Origin: Flavobacteriaceae bacterium UBA5079
GTDB taxonomy: Bacteria; Bacteroidota; Bacteroidia; Flavobacteriales; Flavobacteriaceae
Direction: 5' to 3'
Assembly (NCBI GenBank): GCA_002414705.1
Contig: DIAL01000035.1
Coordinates: forward strand, 2,710-36,086
Length of the DNA: 33,377 bases
Shown here piece by piece: positions 8,261-16,178 of this stretch (its first letter is position 1; each line of letters starts with the position of its first letter). A model generated the notes under the pieces. The model made no database searches, was not told where the DNA came from, and was given only the letters and a program-made list of their open reading frames with translations. Position numbers and translations under genes: made by a program.

Positions 8261-9280
8261 CTACTTTATTGCTTTGTAAATTTCAGTAATCCAGTTAGCT
8301 GGATTTGGTTTATTACTAGGTTCTGTTAAATAAACCTCCAACATAGGTCCAGTTTCAGTAGCTTCTAAATTGTATTGTCCAATATATTTATTGGTCGTAT
8401 TCCAAGCTTCTTTCAGATTGGTGTAATTTCCTTTAAGCGTTGTTTTTACTGCTTTAAAAGGTTCAAAATAACCTGTTAATATATCGCTTTTTGTTGTAGT
8501 TACTTCTGTGGTTGTAGGTATGCAACATGAAAATAATACGGCATTATTAGCTTCGTCCCATTTATGATAATTTATATAGGGAGCTCCAGCCATAGCAACA
8601 TTATTTTTTAGTGCATAGCTTTTAACACGCGGCATTATTTTATAAATGGTTGTTTGTAAATCTGATATTTTGCTAGATGTGGTACTGTAAATATAATATC
8701 CACCACCATGTTGCGCAATACCGTCTACTTTTATTGAATATACTGCCATAGCAGCAATAACTATCGTTTCTAATTTTTCTAATCCACGCTCTAAATCGGG
8801 GCTCCAAATTTTTTCATGACCGCCATTTAGAAGCGCATATCCTTTTTCATAAAAAGATAAACTAACTGAAGTTATACTACAAGTCACTTCTGTTTCAGAA
8901 GCACTATTCTGTTTAAATTCCCAATGAACTTGAACTGGTGACATGTTTGCAAACTGTCTTTCTTGATCAATAGATTGAAACGGAATAGTTTCTAAAGTTT
9001 TTAGGTTGCCTATTTTATCATTTTCTTCCCAACTTAAAGCACCGCCTGAGCCTAATGTGGAATCGGTTATAACAATTTTTGTTTCCGAAGGGTTTTCAAA
9101 CAAAGGCGACCAAGATTCCCATTTATTTAAATCGACTACATGGTTATAGATAACTTGAGAAGGTGCTGCAATTGTTCGTGTACGAGTAACTGTAAAATCA
9201 TTAGGCTGCACAGCTATATATATAGAGGCTCCAATAATTATTATGAGCAAAAGAAACAGTAAATACTTAATTGTTTTCAT
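8261..9280 (-). CDS. Membrane-anchored SRPBCC + GyrI-like ligand-binding protein
   Basis: The start is the ATG at 9280 (MKTIKYLLFLLLIIIIGAS); a TTG two codons upstream is less likely. One N-terminal membrane helix is followed by a START/polyketide-cyclase-like SRPBCC domain (about residues 28-175: RTIAAPSQVIYNHVVDLNKW, WSPL, GGALSWEENDKIGN). A GyrI-like effector-binding domain follows (about 180-338: HGGGYYIYSTTSSKISDL, GAPYINYHKWD, AVLFSCCIPTT, a C-terminal LEVYLTEPSNKPNPANW). Both folds bind hydrophobic or cationic small molecules. There is no DNA-binding domain, so a transcription role is unlikely. It is probably a periplasm-facing binding protein; the ligand is unknown. It is the first gene of an operon with crcB. 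Confidence 0.85.
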   Translation of the reverse strand: MKTIKYLLFLLLIIIIGASIYIAVQPNDFTVTRTRTIAAPSQVIYNHVVDLNKWESWSPLFENPSETKIVITDSTLGSGGALSWEENDKIGNLKTLETIPFQSIDQERQFANMSPVQVHWEFKQNSASETEVTCSITSVSLSFYEKGYALLNGGHEKIWSPDLERGLEKLETIVIAAMAVYSIKVDGIAQHGGGYYIYSTTSSKISDLQTTIYKIMPRVKSYALKNNVAMAGAPYINYHKWDEANNAVLFSCCIPTTTEVTTTKSDILTGYFEPFKAVKTTLKGNYTNLKEAWNTTNKYIGQYNLEATETGPMLEVYLTEPSNKPNPANWITEIYKAIK

Positions 9281-9555
9281 GTGCAACTTGGTTATTAATC
9301 AAAGATAAACAATTTTATGCGTTAATAAATAATGTTGCTTTTTTGAATGACAAAAACAACATTGCAAATGAAATTAAAACTGATTATTGATTGGTTGTTA
9401 TGTGGCTTTTGTAAGAGAAAGAGGTAATGGAAGCAATTATTTATTTCTTTTTCAAAAACAATATGTTAGAAGTCATTGTAAAATGACAAATCGTAATTGT
9501 TTTTGTTTAGGTTGTTTAAGTTTAAAATAGACGTTTGGGAATTACAACTAGTATT

Positions 9556-9741
9556 TTACTGAAACAACCATTTAATAGAAACAATAAACATTATAAAGCA
9601 AATAAATGCAACAAGAACCCAGAATGTACCTTTATAGTGTTTTCTATGAAGTGCTAGGTCGCGCCTGTAGGTGTAAATTAAAACTAAAATAAAAGCGACT
9701 GCAAATAAGCCACCGAATACTAATTGTCCTGTACTAAACAT
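9556..9741 (-). CDS. Small two-helix membrane protein
   Basis: This 61-residue protein has two hydrophobic segments (VFGGLFAVAFILVLIYTY and VLVAFICFIMFIVSIKWLF) joined by a basic cytoplasmic loop (RRDLALHRKHYKG), so both ends would face the periplasm. The basic loop fits the positive-inside rule and supports a real gene. A perfect -7 box (TAAATTTG, 9763-9756) lies 15 bases upstream. Flavobacteria carry many short proteins of this shape and no function is known to me. The 9287-9555 gap on the 3' side shows no other gene. Confidence 0.75.
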   Translation of the reverse strand: MFSTGQLVFGGLFAVAFILVLIYTYRRDLALHRKHYKGTFWVLVAFICFIMFIVSIKWLFQ

Positions 9742-10026
9742 TGCCTGTTTTTTTGCAAATTTAATAAAACTAACCCATTCCTAAATTTTAATTCAAATGA
9801 ATTATTCTGGAAATGGCTTTTAAATCAGATGTTCTATTTTTTAATGAAATGCTTTATGGAATTACTAAAAAAATGAAATACATCATCATATTTCTATGAT
9901 AAAGTTTAGATGAACAATCAATTCTTAAAAAATTTAAAAAATAGCTATTCATTTTTATAAAACATATCCTTAATTTTAGGCATTAAATCAAAATTTTCGC
10001 TTAAGTGGAAATGAAAATATAATCTC

Positions 10027-10416
10027 ATGAAAAATAAAATAGAAGCCGTAAAAGCATTTCACACTGCATTTAAAATTGGTCATCGTGAAACACCTTTAGC
10101 CGATTTAGGTACAGATAAAAATATGTTACGTTATAAACTTATGCGTGAAGAAAACGAGGAGTATTTAGAAGCAGTAACTAATAATGATTTGGTAGAGGTA
10201 GCTGATGCTTTAGGAGATATGCTTTATATTTTATGTGGAACCATTATTGAACATGGATTACAGCATAAAATTGAAGACGTTTTTAACGAAATTCAAAGAA
10301 GCAACATGAGTAAGTTAGGAGAAGATGGTGAACCTATCTATAGAGAAGATGGCAAAGTATTAAAAGGTCCAAATTATTTTAAGCCTAATATTAAAACGAT
10401 TTTAGAGCACGAATAA
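10027..10416 (+). CDS. MazG-like nucleotide pyrophosphohydrolase
   Basis: This 129-residue protein belongs to the all-alpha NTP pyrophosphatase superfamily. The metal-binding pattern is present: REENEEY (Glu41, Glu42 and Glu45 region) followed by LVEVADALGDML (Glu57, Asp60, Asp64), the ExxE...ExxD signature. The C-terminal extension (SNMSKLGEDGEPIYREDGKV, then GPNYFKPNI) is shared with phage and bacterial HisE/MazG-like house-cleaning enzymes that split (d)NTPs to (d)NMP and PPi. The exact substrate is unknown. It is monocistronic with a strong terminator overlapping its stop. The 285-base gap before it shows no recognised feature apart from the small membrane protein's promoter. Confidence 0.88.
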   Translation: MKNKIEAVKAFHTAFKIGHRETPLADLGTDKNMLRYKLMREENEEYLEAVTNNDLVEVADALGDMLYILCGTIIEHGLQHKIEDVFNEIQRSNMSKLGEDGEPIYREDGKVLKGPNYFKPNIKTILEHE

Positions 10417-10446
10417 AAAAAACCTCCATTTTACAGGAGGTTTTTT
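10415..10446. terminator. Bidirectional terminator after the MazG-like gene
   Basis: AACCTCC (10421-10427) pairs with GGAGGTT (10436-10442), flanked by an A-tract before and a T-tract after. On the minus strand it would end the decayed T9SS gene at 10471-10740. Confidence 0.9.
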
Positions 10447-10470
10447 GAGAAAAATCTATATTAATAATAT

Positions 10471-10740
10471 TTATTTTTTAATCAGTTTTTTAATCAGTGT
10501 TTTGTCACCAATTTTAAAATGCATCAAATAAATTCCACTTTGGAAATCAGATATATCAACTTTAGTATTCGAGTTGCTTATTTGTGACTGATAAATTCTT
10601 TTTCCTAGCATATCATAAATTGTCATACTAGCTTTTACATCGGTTTCAGGTAATGATATATGAATATAAGAATCAGCTGGATACTCAAATTGAGTACATA
10701 TAATTATTTGTTTAAAATTAAAATCATGATTTTTAGAATT
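10471..10740 (-). pseudogene. Remnant of a T9SS-secreted protein gene (C-terminal sorting domain only)
   Basis: On the minus strand an open frame runs from a stop at 10743-10741 to TAA at 10471. It encodes about 89 residues with no usable start codon. Its last 70 residues are a clear T9SS type A domain: ADSYIHISLPETDVKASMTI, YDMLGKRIYQSQ, DISDFQSGIYLMHF, and the end LIKKLIKK. The usual YPNPA entry is degraded to FEYPADS, and the upstream part reads as non-coding sequence (NHDFNFKQIIICTQ). The natural reading is a gene whose body was deleted, leaving its tail and terminator. An assembly error is possible, and a start-less ORF could also be missed by gene callers. Confidence 0.8.
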
Positions 10741-10828
10741 TTATGGTTTAATTGCGTTGTGTCATATTTTTGAATTATAATTTATAGATTAATGGTTTTC
10801 TAAATTTACAGGAACTTTGATCATAAAA

Positions 10829-10853
10829 AAAATCCCCAGAAATGGGGATTTTT
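10829..10853 (-). terminator. Terminator of ilvE
   Basis: AATCCCC (10831-10837) pairs with GGGGATT (10844-10850) around a 6-base loop. On the minus strand it is followed by eight T bases, 22 bases past the ilvE stop. Confidence 0.88.
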
Positions 10854-10874
10854 AATAGTGTATTTAATTGGTTA

Positions 10875-11942
10875 TTAAACCTCAAAACGCCATCCATGTT
10901 TGTCTTCAGATAGGTTATGTTGAATGTCCATTAATTTCTTTTTAAATTTTGTAGCATAGGCATCTTCCATATCTGGTAATTCAAATACTTCTTCAGCATG
11001 TTCAAAGGCTGAAATCGGACTTATAACAGCTGCGGTTCCTGTTCCAAAAATTTCTTTTAAACTACCATTTCTAGCCGCCTCTTTAATTTCGCTAACAGTA
11101 ACGCGTCTAACGTCTACCGGAACATTATTATCTTCCGCCAATTGAATGATACTTTTTCTAGTAATACCATCCAAAATACGATCGCTTATTGGCGCTGTTA
11201 CTAAAGTATCATTAATTCTAAAAAAGATATTCATAGTACCAGCTTCTTCTAGATATTCATGCGTACTAGCATCGGTCCAAATAATTTGCTGATAGCCTTT
11301 CTTTTGCGCTAAACTTGTTGGATAAAATTGCGCAGCATAATTTCCGGCAGCTTTAGCAAAACCTACACCGCCATCTGCAGAACGGCTATATTTTTCAGCA
11401 AATAAAACACGTACTTTATTTGTGTAATAAGCTTTTGCTGGCGAACAAATAATCATAAAACGATACGCTTGAGCTGGAGCAGCAGAAATAGCTGGCTCAA
11501 AAGCAAAAACAAATGGTCTAACATATAATGAGTTTCCAAGACCAGGTTTAATCCAATCTTTATCCATTTCCATTAAAGTGGTTAAACCTTTCATGAAATA
11601 GTCTTTAGGAAATTCAGGTATAGCTAATCGTGCAGCTGATATATTTATGCGTTTATGGTTATCCTCCGGACGGAACAAAAAAGCATTTCCGTTATCATCT
11701 TTATAAGCTTTCATGCCTTCAAAAACAGCTTGTCCATAATGGAAAACTCTGGCAGAAGGCTCGATAGTCATGGGTTGATATGGAACTATTTTAGGCTGTT
11801 GCCAAGCACCATCTACAAAATCACAGTAAAACATATGATCTGTAAACTTGCGACCAAAATCAATATTGTCAAAATCAACATCATTGATTTTAGTTTTTTC
11901 TATACGCACTATATCGATTTCGCTATATTTTTGATCCGTCAT
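10875..11942 (-). CDS. ilvE: Branched-chain amino acid aminotransferase
   Basis: This PLP-dependent fold-IV aminotransferase interconverts Leu, Ile and Val with their 2-keto acids. The start is the ATG at 11942, giving 355 residues; a TTG 36 bases upstream would add a poor extension. Marks of type II BCATs are RVFHYGQAVFEGMKAY near residue 70, the PLP-binding Lys197 in AKAAGNYAAQ, YLEEAGTMNIFF, and GTGTAAVISPI with the phosphate-binding Gly/Thr residues. It stands alone, with a terminator after it, and is divergent from the DUF4920 operon. Absence of other ilv or leu genes nearby means it probably serves both synthesis and breakdown. Confidence 0.95.
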   Translation of the reverse strand: MTDQKYSEIDIVRIEKTKINDVDFDNIDFGRKFTDHMFYCDFVDGAWQQPKIVPYQPMTIEPSARVFHYGQAVFEGMKAYKDDNGNAFLFRPEDNHKRINISAARLAIPEFPKDYFMKGLTTLMEMDKDWIKPGLGNSLYVRPFVFAFEPAISAAPAQAYRFMIICSPAKAYYTNKVRVLFAEKYSRSADGGVGFAKAAGNYAAQFYPTSLAQKKGYQQIIWTDASTHEYLEEAGTMNIFFRINDTLVTAPISDRILDGITRKSIIQLAEDNNVPVDVRRVTVSEIKEAARNGSLKEIFGTGTAAVISPISAFEHAEEVFELPDMEDAYATKFKKKLMDIQHNLSEDKHGWRFEV

Positions 11943-12020
11943 TTTATCTTCATATTTTGGTTCTGCAAAATTACTCAATTTTAGCCGTATAAAAAACTTA
12001 AAATTAACTTAAAAAAAACG

Positions 12021-12028
12021 TATATTTG
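12021..12028 (+). promoter_or_regulatory. -7 box TATATTTG for the DUF4920 operon
   Basis: A perfect TAnnTTTG lies 27 bases before the ATG at 12056. It overlaps an in-frame TTG at 12026 that might be called as a start, which argues that the ATG is the true start. Confidence 0.6.
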
Positions 12029-12055
12029 ACCTTTAAATCTATAAAAAAAACAATA

Positions 12056-12562
12056 ATGAAAAATATAATTATTGCAGTATGCTTGGTGTTTGTAGCTGTT
12101 TCTTGTAAGAATAATGAACAAACAACAACAGTTGTAGAAACAGAGGTTAAGGAGATTGCTTATGCGTCTTTTGGTGATGAAATACAAGCAGAAAACGCCT
12201 TGAGTTCGTCAGAGATTAGTGAAAAATATCAAACCATGAAAGCTGGTGACACCTTACAAACTAAAGTATTGGCAAAAGTAAATAGCGTTTGCCAGGCAAA
12301 AGGATGTTGGATGCGTTTAGGGTTAGATAACGATCAAGAAGTGATGGTTAAATTTAAAGACTACGGTTTTTTTATGCCTAAAAATATTGCAGATAAAGAT
12401 GTTATAATAAATGGTAAAGCGTATGTAACGGAAGTCTCTGTTGATGAACAACGTCATTATGCAGAAGACGCTGGTAAAACTGAAGAAGAAATTGCTGCCA
12501 TTACTGAACCAAAACGTACCTTATCATTTGAAGCAGATGGTGTATTGTTAATTGAAGAATAA
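12056..12562 (+). CDS. DUF4920 lipoprotein
   Basis: The start is the ATG at 12056, giving 168 residues; the in-frame TTG at 12026 lies inside the promoter box. A lipoprotein signal ends at Cys17 (MKNIIIAVCLVFVAVSC, then KNNE). The mature part matches DUF4920, an OB-like beta domain, with a conserved Cys pair in NSVCQAKGCWMRL (Cys79 and Cys84), VMVKFKDYGFFMP and a final EPKRTLSFEADGVLLIEE. The Cys pair could bind metal or form a disulfide; the function is not known. Its stop overlaps the next ATG by one base (TAATG), so it is translationally coupled to the CxxCH lipoprotein. Confidence 0.9.
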   Translation: MKNIIIAVCLVFVAVSCKNNEQTTTVVETEVKEIAYASFGDEIQAENALSSSEISEKYQTMKAGDTLQTKVLAKVNSVCQAKGCWMRLGLDNDQEVMVKFKDYGFFMPKNIADKDVIINGKAYVTEVSVDEQRHYAEDAGKTEEEIAAITEPKRTLSFEADGVLLIEE

Positions 12563-13008
12563 TGAAACTATTTTTAAGCGGTATCAGTATTCTTTTTTTA
12601 CTTGCCAGTTGCAATAACGAAGACCAAAAAGCAATTCCTGAAAAATTAGAAAAACAGGAAATTGTTTATGATATGTATGAGCCGTCAGAAATGGCAAATC
12701 TTATGAATCAAATGTATGCTTATAACTTAAATGTTAAACATGCAATTGTTTCAGGAAAGGGTATTCAAGAATTTCCATTAGACTTTTTGAAAATTCATAC
12801 AGCCGAACTTTCTGACTTTAAAAAACGGAATCAAACTTTTGAGAGTTTTTCAAGGCTGTTTATTCAGGCTGAAAAAGAATTGTATAATCCAGATTCAGAT
12901 ATGTCAGAAACTGATAGGTTTAATAATGTGGTAAATGTATGTATTTCTTGCCACCAAACAGAATGTACTGGGCCAATTCCGCGTATTAAAAAGCTATTAA
13001 TTAAATAG
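12562..13008 (+). CDS. Small lipoprotein with a CxxCH heme motif
   Basis: This 148-residue protein has a lipoprotein signal (MKLFLSGISILFLLASC, Cys17). A mostly helical body is rich in Met and aromatic residues (EPSEMANLMNQMYAYN). A single CISCH motif at residues 127-131 is followed by QTECTGPIPRIKKL. CxxCH normally attaches heme c, and Met residues in the helical body could be the distal ligand, so it may be a small electron carrier or sensor. The fold recalls helical cytochrome c'-like lipoproteins in which the motif lies near the C-terminus. The start overlaps the DUF4920 stop; mnmD begins 2 bases after its own stop. Confidence 0.82.
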   Translation: MKLFLSGISILFLLASCNNEDQKAIPEKLEKQEIVYDMYEPSEMANLMNQMYAYNLNVKHAIVSGKGIQEFPLDFLKIHTAELSDFKKRNQTFESFSRLFIQAEKELYNPDSDMSETDRFNNVVNVCISCHQTECTGPIPRIKKLLIK

Positions 13009-13010
13009 TC

Positions 13011-13685
13011 TTGAAACGCCATATAATAACCACAGCCGATGGTTCTAAAACCATCCAGATTGAAGATTGGAATGAGCAATACCATTCCGTTCATGGTGCC
13101 ATTCAAGAAGCAAATCATGTGTTTATAAAAACAGGTTTTGATCTTGTTATTGCCAATTTAAATCTAAAAAAATTATCGATACTAGAAATCGGTTTTGGAA
13201 CTGGATTAAATGCCATTATTACATTATTAAAAGCTGAAAAAGAACAGATTCATATTAACTATGTTGGAGTGGAAGCCTATCCTGTTTTGCCTTCTGAAAT
13301 TAGCCAATTAAACTACGCTGAACTATTGGGAGCTGATTTAGTTGCTAATCAATTTAAAGCCATTCATACGGCTTCTTGGGAAATAAAAACACCTATTTCA
13401 GACTTCTTTAAATTAACAAAACAAGAGAAGAAATTTCAGGATATTAACAATTTAAATGAGTTTCATCTTATTTATTTTGATGCTTTTGGAGCTCGTGTTC
13501 AACCAGAATTGTGGACGGAAGCAATTTTTCAAAAAATGTTTAATGCATTAAAGCCTAACGGTGTTTTGGTTACCTATGCTGCAAAAGGCAGTGTGCGTCG
13601 TGCCATGCAAGCAGCTGGTTTTATAGTTGAACGACTTCCTGGACCTCCTGGCAAACGTGAAATGTTAAGAGCCACTAAATTATAA
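13011..13685 (+). CDS. mnmD: tRNA 5-methylaminomethyl-2-thiouridine methyltransferase MnmD
   Basis: This 224-residue SAM-dependent methyltransferase is equivalent to the MnmC2 domain of the fused MnmC enzyme of enterobacteria, and finishes mnm5s2U at tRNA wobble position 34. Seen: IEDWNEQYHSVHGAIQEANH near the N-terminus, the SAM site EIGFGTGLNA (about 59-68), the acidic YVGVEAYP strand, and YFDAFGARVQPELWT with the catalytic-region Asp. The start is TTG at 13011: an in-frame stop lies 9 bases upstream and no ATG occurs in the conserved N-terminal region, so the rare start is well supported. It is the third gene of the lipoprotein operon. The FAD-dependent MnmC1 half is absent here. Confidence 0.92.
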   Translation: MKRHIITTADGSKTIQIEDWNEQYHSVHGAIQEANHVFIKTGFDLVIANLNLKKLSILEIGFGTGLNAIITLLKAEKEQIHINYVGVEAYPVLPSEISQLNYAELLGADLVANQFKAIHTASWEIKTPISDFFKLTKQEKKFQDINNLNEFHLIYFDAFGARVQPELWTEAIFQKMFNALKPNGVLVTYAAKGSVRRAMQAAGFIVERLPGPPGKREMLRATKL

Positions 13686-13832
13686 TATTTTTAGGTTCAT
13701 TTTTTTTAATTGTAAACCCTTTTTTCTATAAGTAAATCTCATAGTTTAGAAAACTTACTTTTCATGTGCGTAAACTTTCAAGAAATCTGTTAAACCTTCT
13801 TTAAAAACAATTCAATTACGTAGGCTAATGTG

Positions 13833-13840
13833 TATCTTTA
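13833..13840 (+). promoter_or_regulatory. -7 box TATCTTTA for the epimerase gene
   Basis: A TAnnTTTG variant ending in A lies 14 bases before the ATG. The same octamer precedes three other genes in this window (17564, 21993 and 30212). Confidence 0.4.
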
Positions 13841-13854
13841 TATAAAAATTATTT

Positions 13855-14760
13855 ATGAAGGTTTTAATTACGGGAGCTACTGGTTTAGTTGGTAAAGCAA
13901 TAGTTGCGGAATGTCATAAACAAAACATGACGGTGCATTATCTAACGACTTCCAAAGAAAAAATTAAACAGCAAGATAACTTCAAAGGATTTTATTGGAA
14001 TCCGACCAAAAAAGAAATAGATATAGCATGTTTAGATGGTGTAGAAGTTATTATCAATTTAGCGGGTGCGTCTATTTCAAACCGCTGGACAGCAGCTTAT
14101 AAAAATGTTATCTTAAATAGTAGGTTGGATACGCTTCGCTTAATTAAAGACACATTAACAAAAGAAAATCACGTTGTTAAACACGTTATTTCCGCAAGTG
14201 CTATTGGTATTTATCCCGACTCATTAACTAATTATTATGATGAAGAAACGACTGCCATTTCCGCTAGTTTTTTGGGGCAGGTTGTTGATAAATGGGAAGA
14301 CATGACAGACACATTTGTGGAGCTGGATGTTTTGGTATCGAAAGTTCGTATCGGTTTGGTTTTAGATAGGGAAGAAGGTGCATTACCACAAATAGTTAAA
14401 CCTGTTAAGTTTGGTGCTGGTGCTGCTTTTGGAAGTGGTAATCAATGGCAATCATGGATTCATATTGCAGATTTGGCAAGCATTTTTATGTATGTGTTAA
14501 ATAATAAAATTGAGGGCATTACCAATGGTGTTGCCCCAAACCCTGTTACAAATTCCGAATTAACAAAAGCGGTTGCTAGTGTTTTAAATAAACCTCTTTT
14601 TTTGCCCAATATCCCAAAATCCTTCATGAAGTTGATATTAGGCGACATGCATATATTGTTGTTTGAAAGTCAACGTGTGAGTAGTAAAAAAATAGAAGAA
14701 GCTGGTTTTCAGTTCCAGTTTGTTAATATTAATCCTGCTCTCCAAGATTTACTTGTGTAA
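13855..14760 (+). CDS. TIGR01777 family NAD-dependent epimerase (YfcH/SDR39U1-like)
   Basis: This 301-residue extended short-chain dehydrogenase has the Rossmann start MKVLITGATGLVGKAI (GxxGxxG). Family blocks are VIINLAGASISNRWTAAYK, the ISASAIGIYP strand, FLGQVVDKWED and the KVRIGLVLDREEGALPQ strand. The domain GSGNQWQSWIHIADLA is followed by a C-terminal DUF1731-like segment (ITNGVAPNPVTNSELTKA to the end). The usual SDR Tyr/Lys pair is altered: an Ile-Tyr-Pro replaces the canonical YxxxK, as is normal here, so the reaction is uncertain. The family is linked to cell-division inhibition in some annotations, without firm proof. It is monocistronic and convergent with the YceI gene. Confidence 0.9.
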   Translation: MKVLITGATGLVGKAIVAECHKQNMTVHYLTTSKEKIKQQDNFKGFYWNPTKKEIDIACLDGVEVIINLAGASISNRWTAAYKNVILNSRLDTLRLIKDTLTKENHVVKHVISASAIGIYPDSLTNYYDEETTAISASFLGQVVDKWEDMTDTFVELDVLVSKVRIGLVLDREEGALPQIVKPVKFGAGAAFGSGNQWQSWIHIADLASIFMYVLNNKIEGITNGVAPNPVTNSELTKAVASVLNKPLFLPNIPKSFMKLILGDMHILLFESQRVSSKKIEEAGFQFQFVNINPALQDLLV

Positions 14761-14767
14761 AAAGTAT

Positions 14768-14800
14768 AAAAAAATCCGCTACAATTTGTAGCGGATTTTT
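14768..14800. terminator. Bidirectional terminator between epimerase and YceI genes
   Basis: A near-perfect stem (AAAAATCCGCTACA with TGTAGCGGATTTTT) has a 3-base loop and built-in A and T tracts, so it acts on both convergent genes. Confidence 0.93.
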
Positions 14801-14821
14801 AATGTTATTTACAAAAATTAA

Positions 14822-15475
14822 TTACGCTTTATTAGCAGTAATTTTAATTTGTAATTCCATATCATCATTGATGAATTTATCACCTAAATCATCAAAAAAT
14901 GATTTTGAACCATATTTGATATTCCATTTAGAACGATCTACAGAAAAGCTTTCACTTGTTATTGTAATTGTATCATTGTTTTCAGAAACCATTACAGGAA
15001 TAGAAATGTTATTCTCAACATCTTTCATTTTAAGATTTCCAGATAACATCATTTTACCATTTTCAGAAGTAAAACTAGTTACTTCAAAAGCAGATGCTGG
15101 AAAAGCTTCAACGTCAAAAAAGTCTGGACTTTTTAAATGACCAGCTAATTTAGCGTTACCTTCATCTTCAGCAGGAATATCCGTTACGTTAATAGACGCC
15201 ATATCAATTAAAAAACTTCCACTTTCAATAGCGTCACCATTCATAGTAAACACACCACTTTCAATCTTAATATTTCCAACGTGAGAACCAGTTGGTTTGA
15301 AACCCTTCCACATAATGGTTGAAGCTTCTGTGTCCACTAAATATTTTGTAGAAACTTCAGTTACTTCTGCTGCTGCTTCTGCTTCTGTAGTTTCAGCTTC
15401 TTGTGCTTTATCTTTACAACTTGCAAAAGTTACTACCAGTGCTAATGTTAAGATTGTTAAAAAACGATTTTTCAT
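14822..15475 (-). CDS. YceI family lipoprotein
   Basis: This 217-residue protein has the lipoprotein signal MKNRFLTILTLALVVTFASC (Cys20) and an acidic Ala/Glu-rich linker (residues 24-40). A YceI lipocalin-like beta-barrel follows: YLVDTEASTIMWKGFKPTG, HVGNIKIESGVF, GSFLIDMASINVTD, a HLKSPDFFDVEAFPASAFEV strand pair, LSGNLKMKD, and SFSVDRSKWNIKYGSKSFF. YceI proteins bind isoprenoid quinones or other apolar lipids in the periplasm. The precise cargo is unknown. A perfect -7 box (TATTTTTG on the minus strand, 15511-15504) lies 29 bases upstream. Confidence 0.95.
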   Translation of the reverse strand: MKNRFLTILTLALVVTFASCKDKAQEAETTEAEAAAEVTEVSTKYLVDTEASTIMWKGFKPTGSHVGNIKIESGVFTMNGDAIESGSFLIDMASINVTDIPAEDEGNAKLAGHLKSPDFFDVEAFPASAFEVTSFTSENGKMMLSGNLKMKDVENNISIPVMVSENNDTITITSESFSVDRSKWNIKYGSKSFFDDLGDKFINDDMELQIKITANKA

Positions 15476-15503
15476 AGTTTTAATTTGTTTTAGTATTAAG
15501 GTG

Positions 15504-15511
15504 CAAAAATA
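15504..15511 (-). promoter_or_regulatory. -7 box TATTTTTG for the YceI gene
   Basis: A perfect TAnnTTTG on the minus strand lies 29 bases before the ATG. No -33 element was recognised. Confidence 0.45.
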
Positions 15512-15564
15512 GTTGATTCAGATTTAAATTTGTTTAAATAAATATTAAATTATTTTAGTGACAT

Positions 15565-15597
15565 TTTGACATTTTAAGGATAATGGCAGTACTTTTG
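15565..15597 (+). promoter_or_regulatory. grpE-dnaJ promoter (TTTG, 21-base gap, TACTTTTG)
   Basis: This is one of the clearest Bacteroidota-type promoters in the window: TTTG at 15565-15568 and TACTTTTG at 15590-15597. It predicts a leader of about 32 bases to the grpE ATG. Confidence 0.6.
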
Positions 15598-15634
15598 CCA
15601 TCCACTTAAGGTATTTTAAAAATAGAGATACAAG

Positions 15635-16177
15635 ATGAGTAAGAAAGAAAAAAACAACGACACTGCAAATGAGCAGGTAGACGAGCAAACAATACACAAT
15701 ACAGAAGAAACTTCTGAAGATTCACGAACTGTTGAGGAACAGTTAACAGACTCTTTAGCAGAAGAGAAAGATAAGTTTTTAAGACTATTTGCTGAATTTG
15801 AGAATTATAAAAGACGGACTGCCAAAGAGCGTAGTGAGTTATTTAAAACAGCAAGTCAAGAGGTTATAGTTGCATTATTGCCAGTTTTAGACGATTTTGA
15901 TCGTGCATATACTGAAATAGCAAAAACTAAAGAAAAAGATTTATTGAAGGGTGTAGAACTTATTAAAAACAAGTTTAAAAACACACTAGAAAATAAAGGT
16001 CTAGAACTTATGGACTTGCAGGCTGGTGATCATTTCAACGCAGATAATCATGAAGCAATTACACAAATACCAGCACCTAATGACGCTTTAAAAGGAAAAA
16101 TTATAGACGTTGTAGAAAAAGGGTACAAATTAGGTGATAAAATAATTAGATTTCCAAAAGTAGTAATAGGACAATAA
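15635..16177 (+). CDS. grpE: Nucleotide exchange factor GrpE
   Basis: This 180-residue DnaK co-chaperone speeds ADP release. A disordered acidic N-terminus of about 35 residues is followed by a long coiled-coil dimer helix ([20 protein letters not shown], with the signature in [20 protein letters not shown] and LDDFDRAY). The C-terminal beta domain includes [19 protein letters not shown] and [20 protein letters not shown]. It is the first gene of a two-gene chaperone operon; only one base separates its stop from the dnaJ ATG. dnaK is not in this window. No CIRCE or other heat-shock operator was seen upstream. Confidence 0.97.
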   Translation: MSKKEKNNDTANEQVDEQTIHNTEETSEDSRTVEEQLTDSLAEEKDKFLRLFAEFENYKRRTAKERSELFKTASQEVIVALLPVLDDFDRAYTEIAKTKEKDLLKGVELIKNKFKNTLENKGLELMDLQAGDHFNADNHEAITQIPAPNDALKGKIIDVVEKGYKLGDKIIRFPKVVIGQ

Positions 16178-16178
16178 T

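Noticed and set aside
11943..11978. TTG-led extension of IlvE
   Set aside because: An ATG at 11942 gives the usual length for this family; the added residues look non-conserved.
11655..11984. 109-codon plus-strand frame
   Set aside because: It is a shadow on the opposite strand of ilvE.
12026..12055. TTG-led N-terminal extension of the DUF4920 protein
   Set aside because: The TTG lies inside a perfect -7 box, and the ATG at 12056 gives a clean lipoprotein signal.
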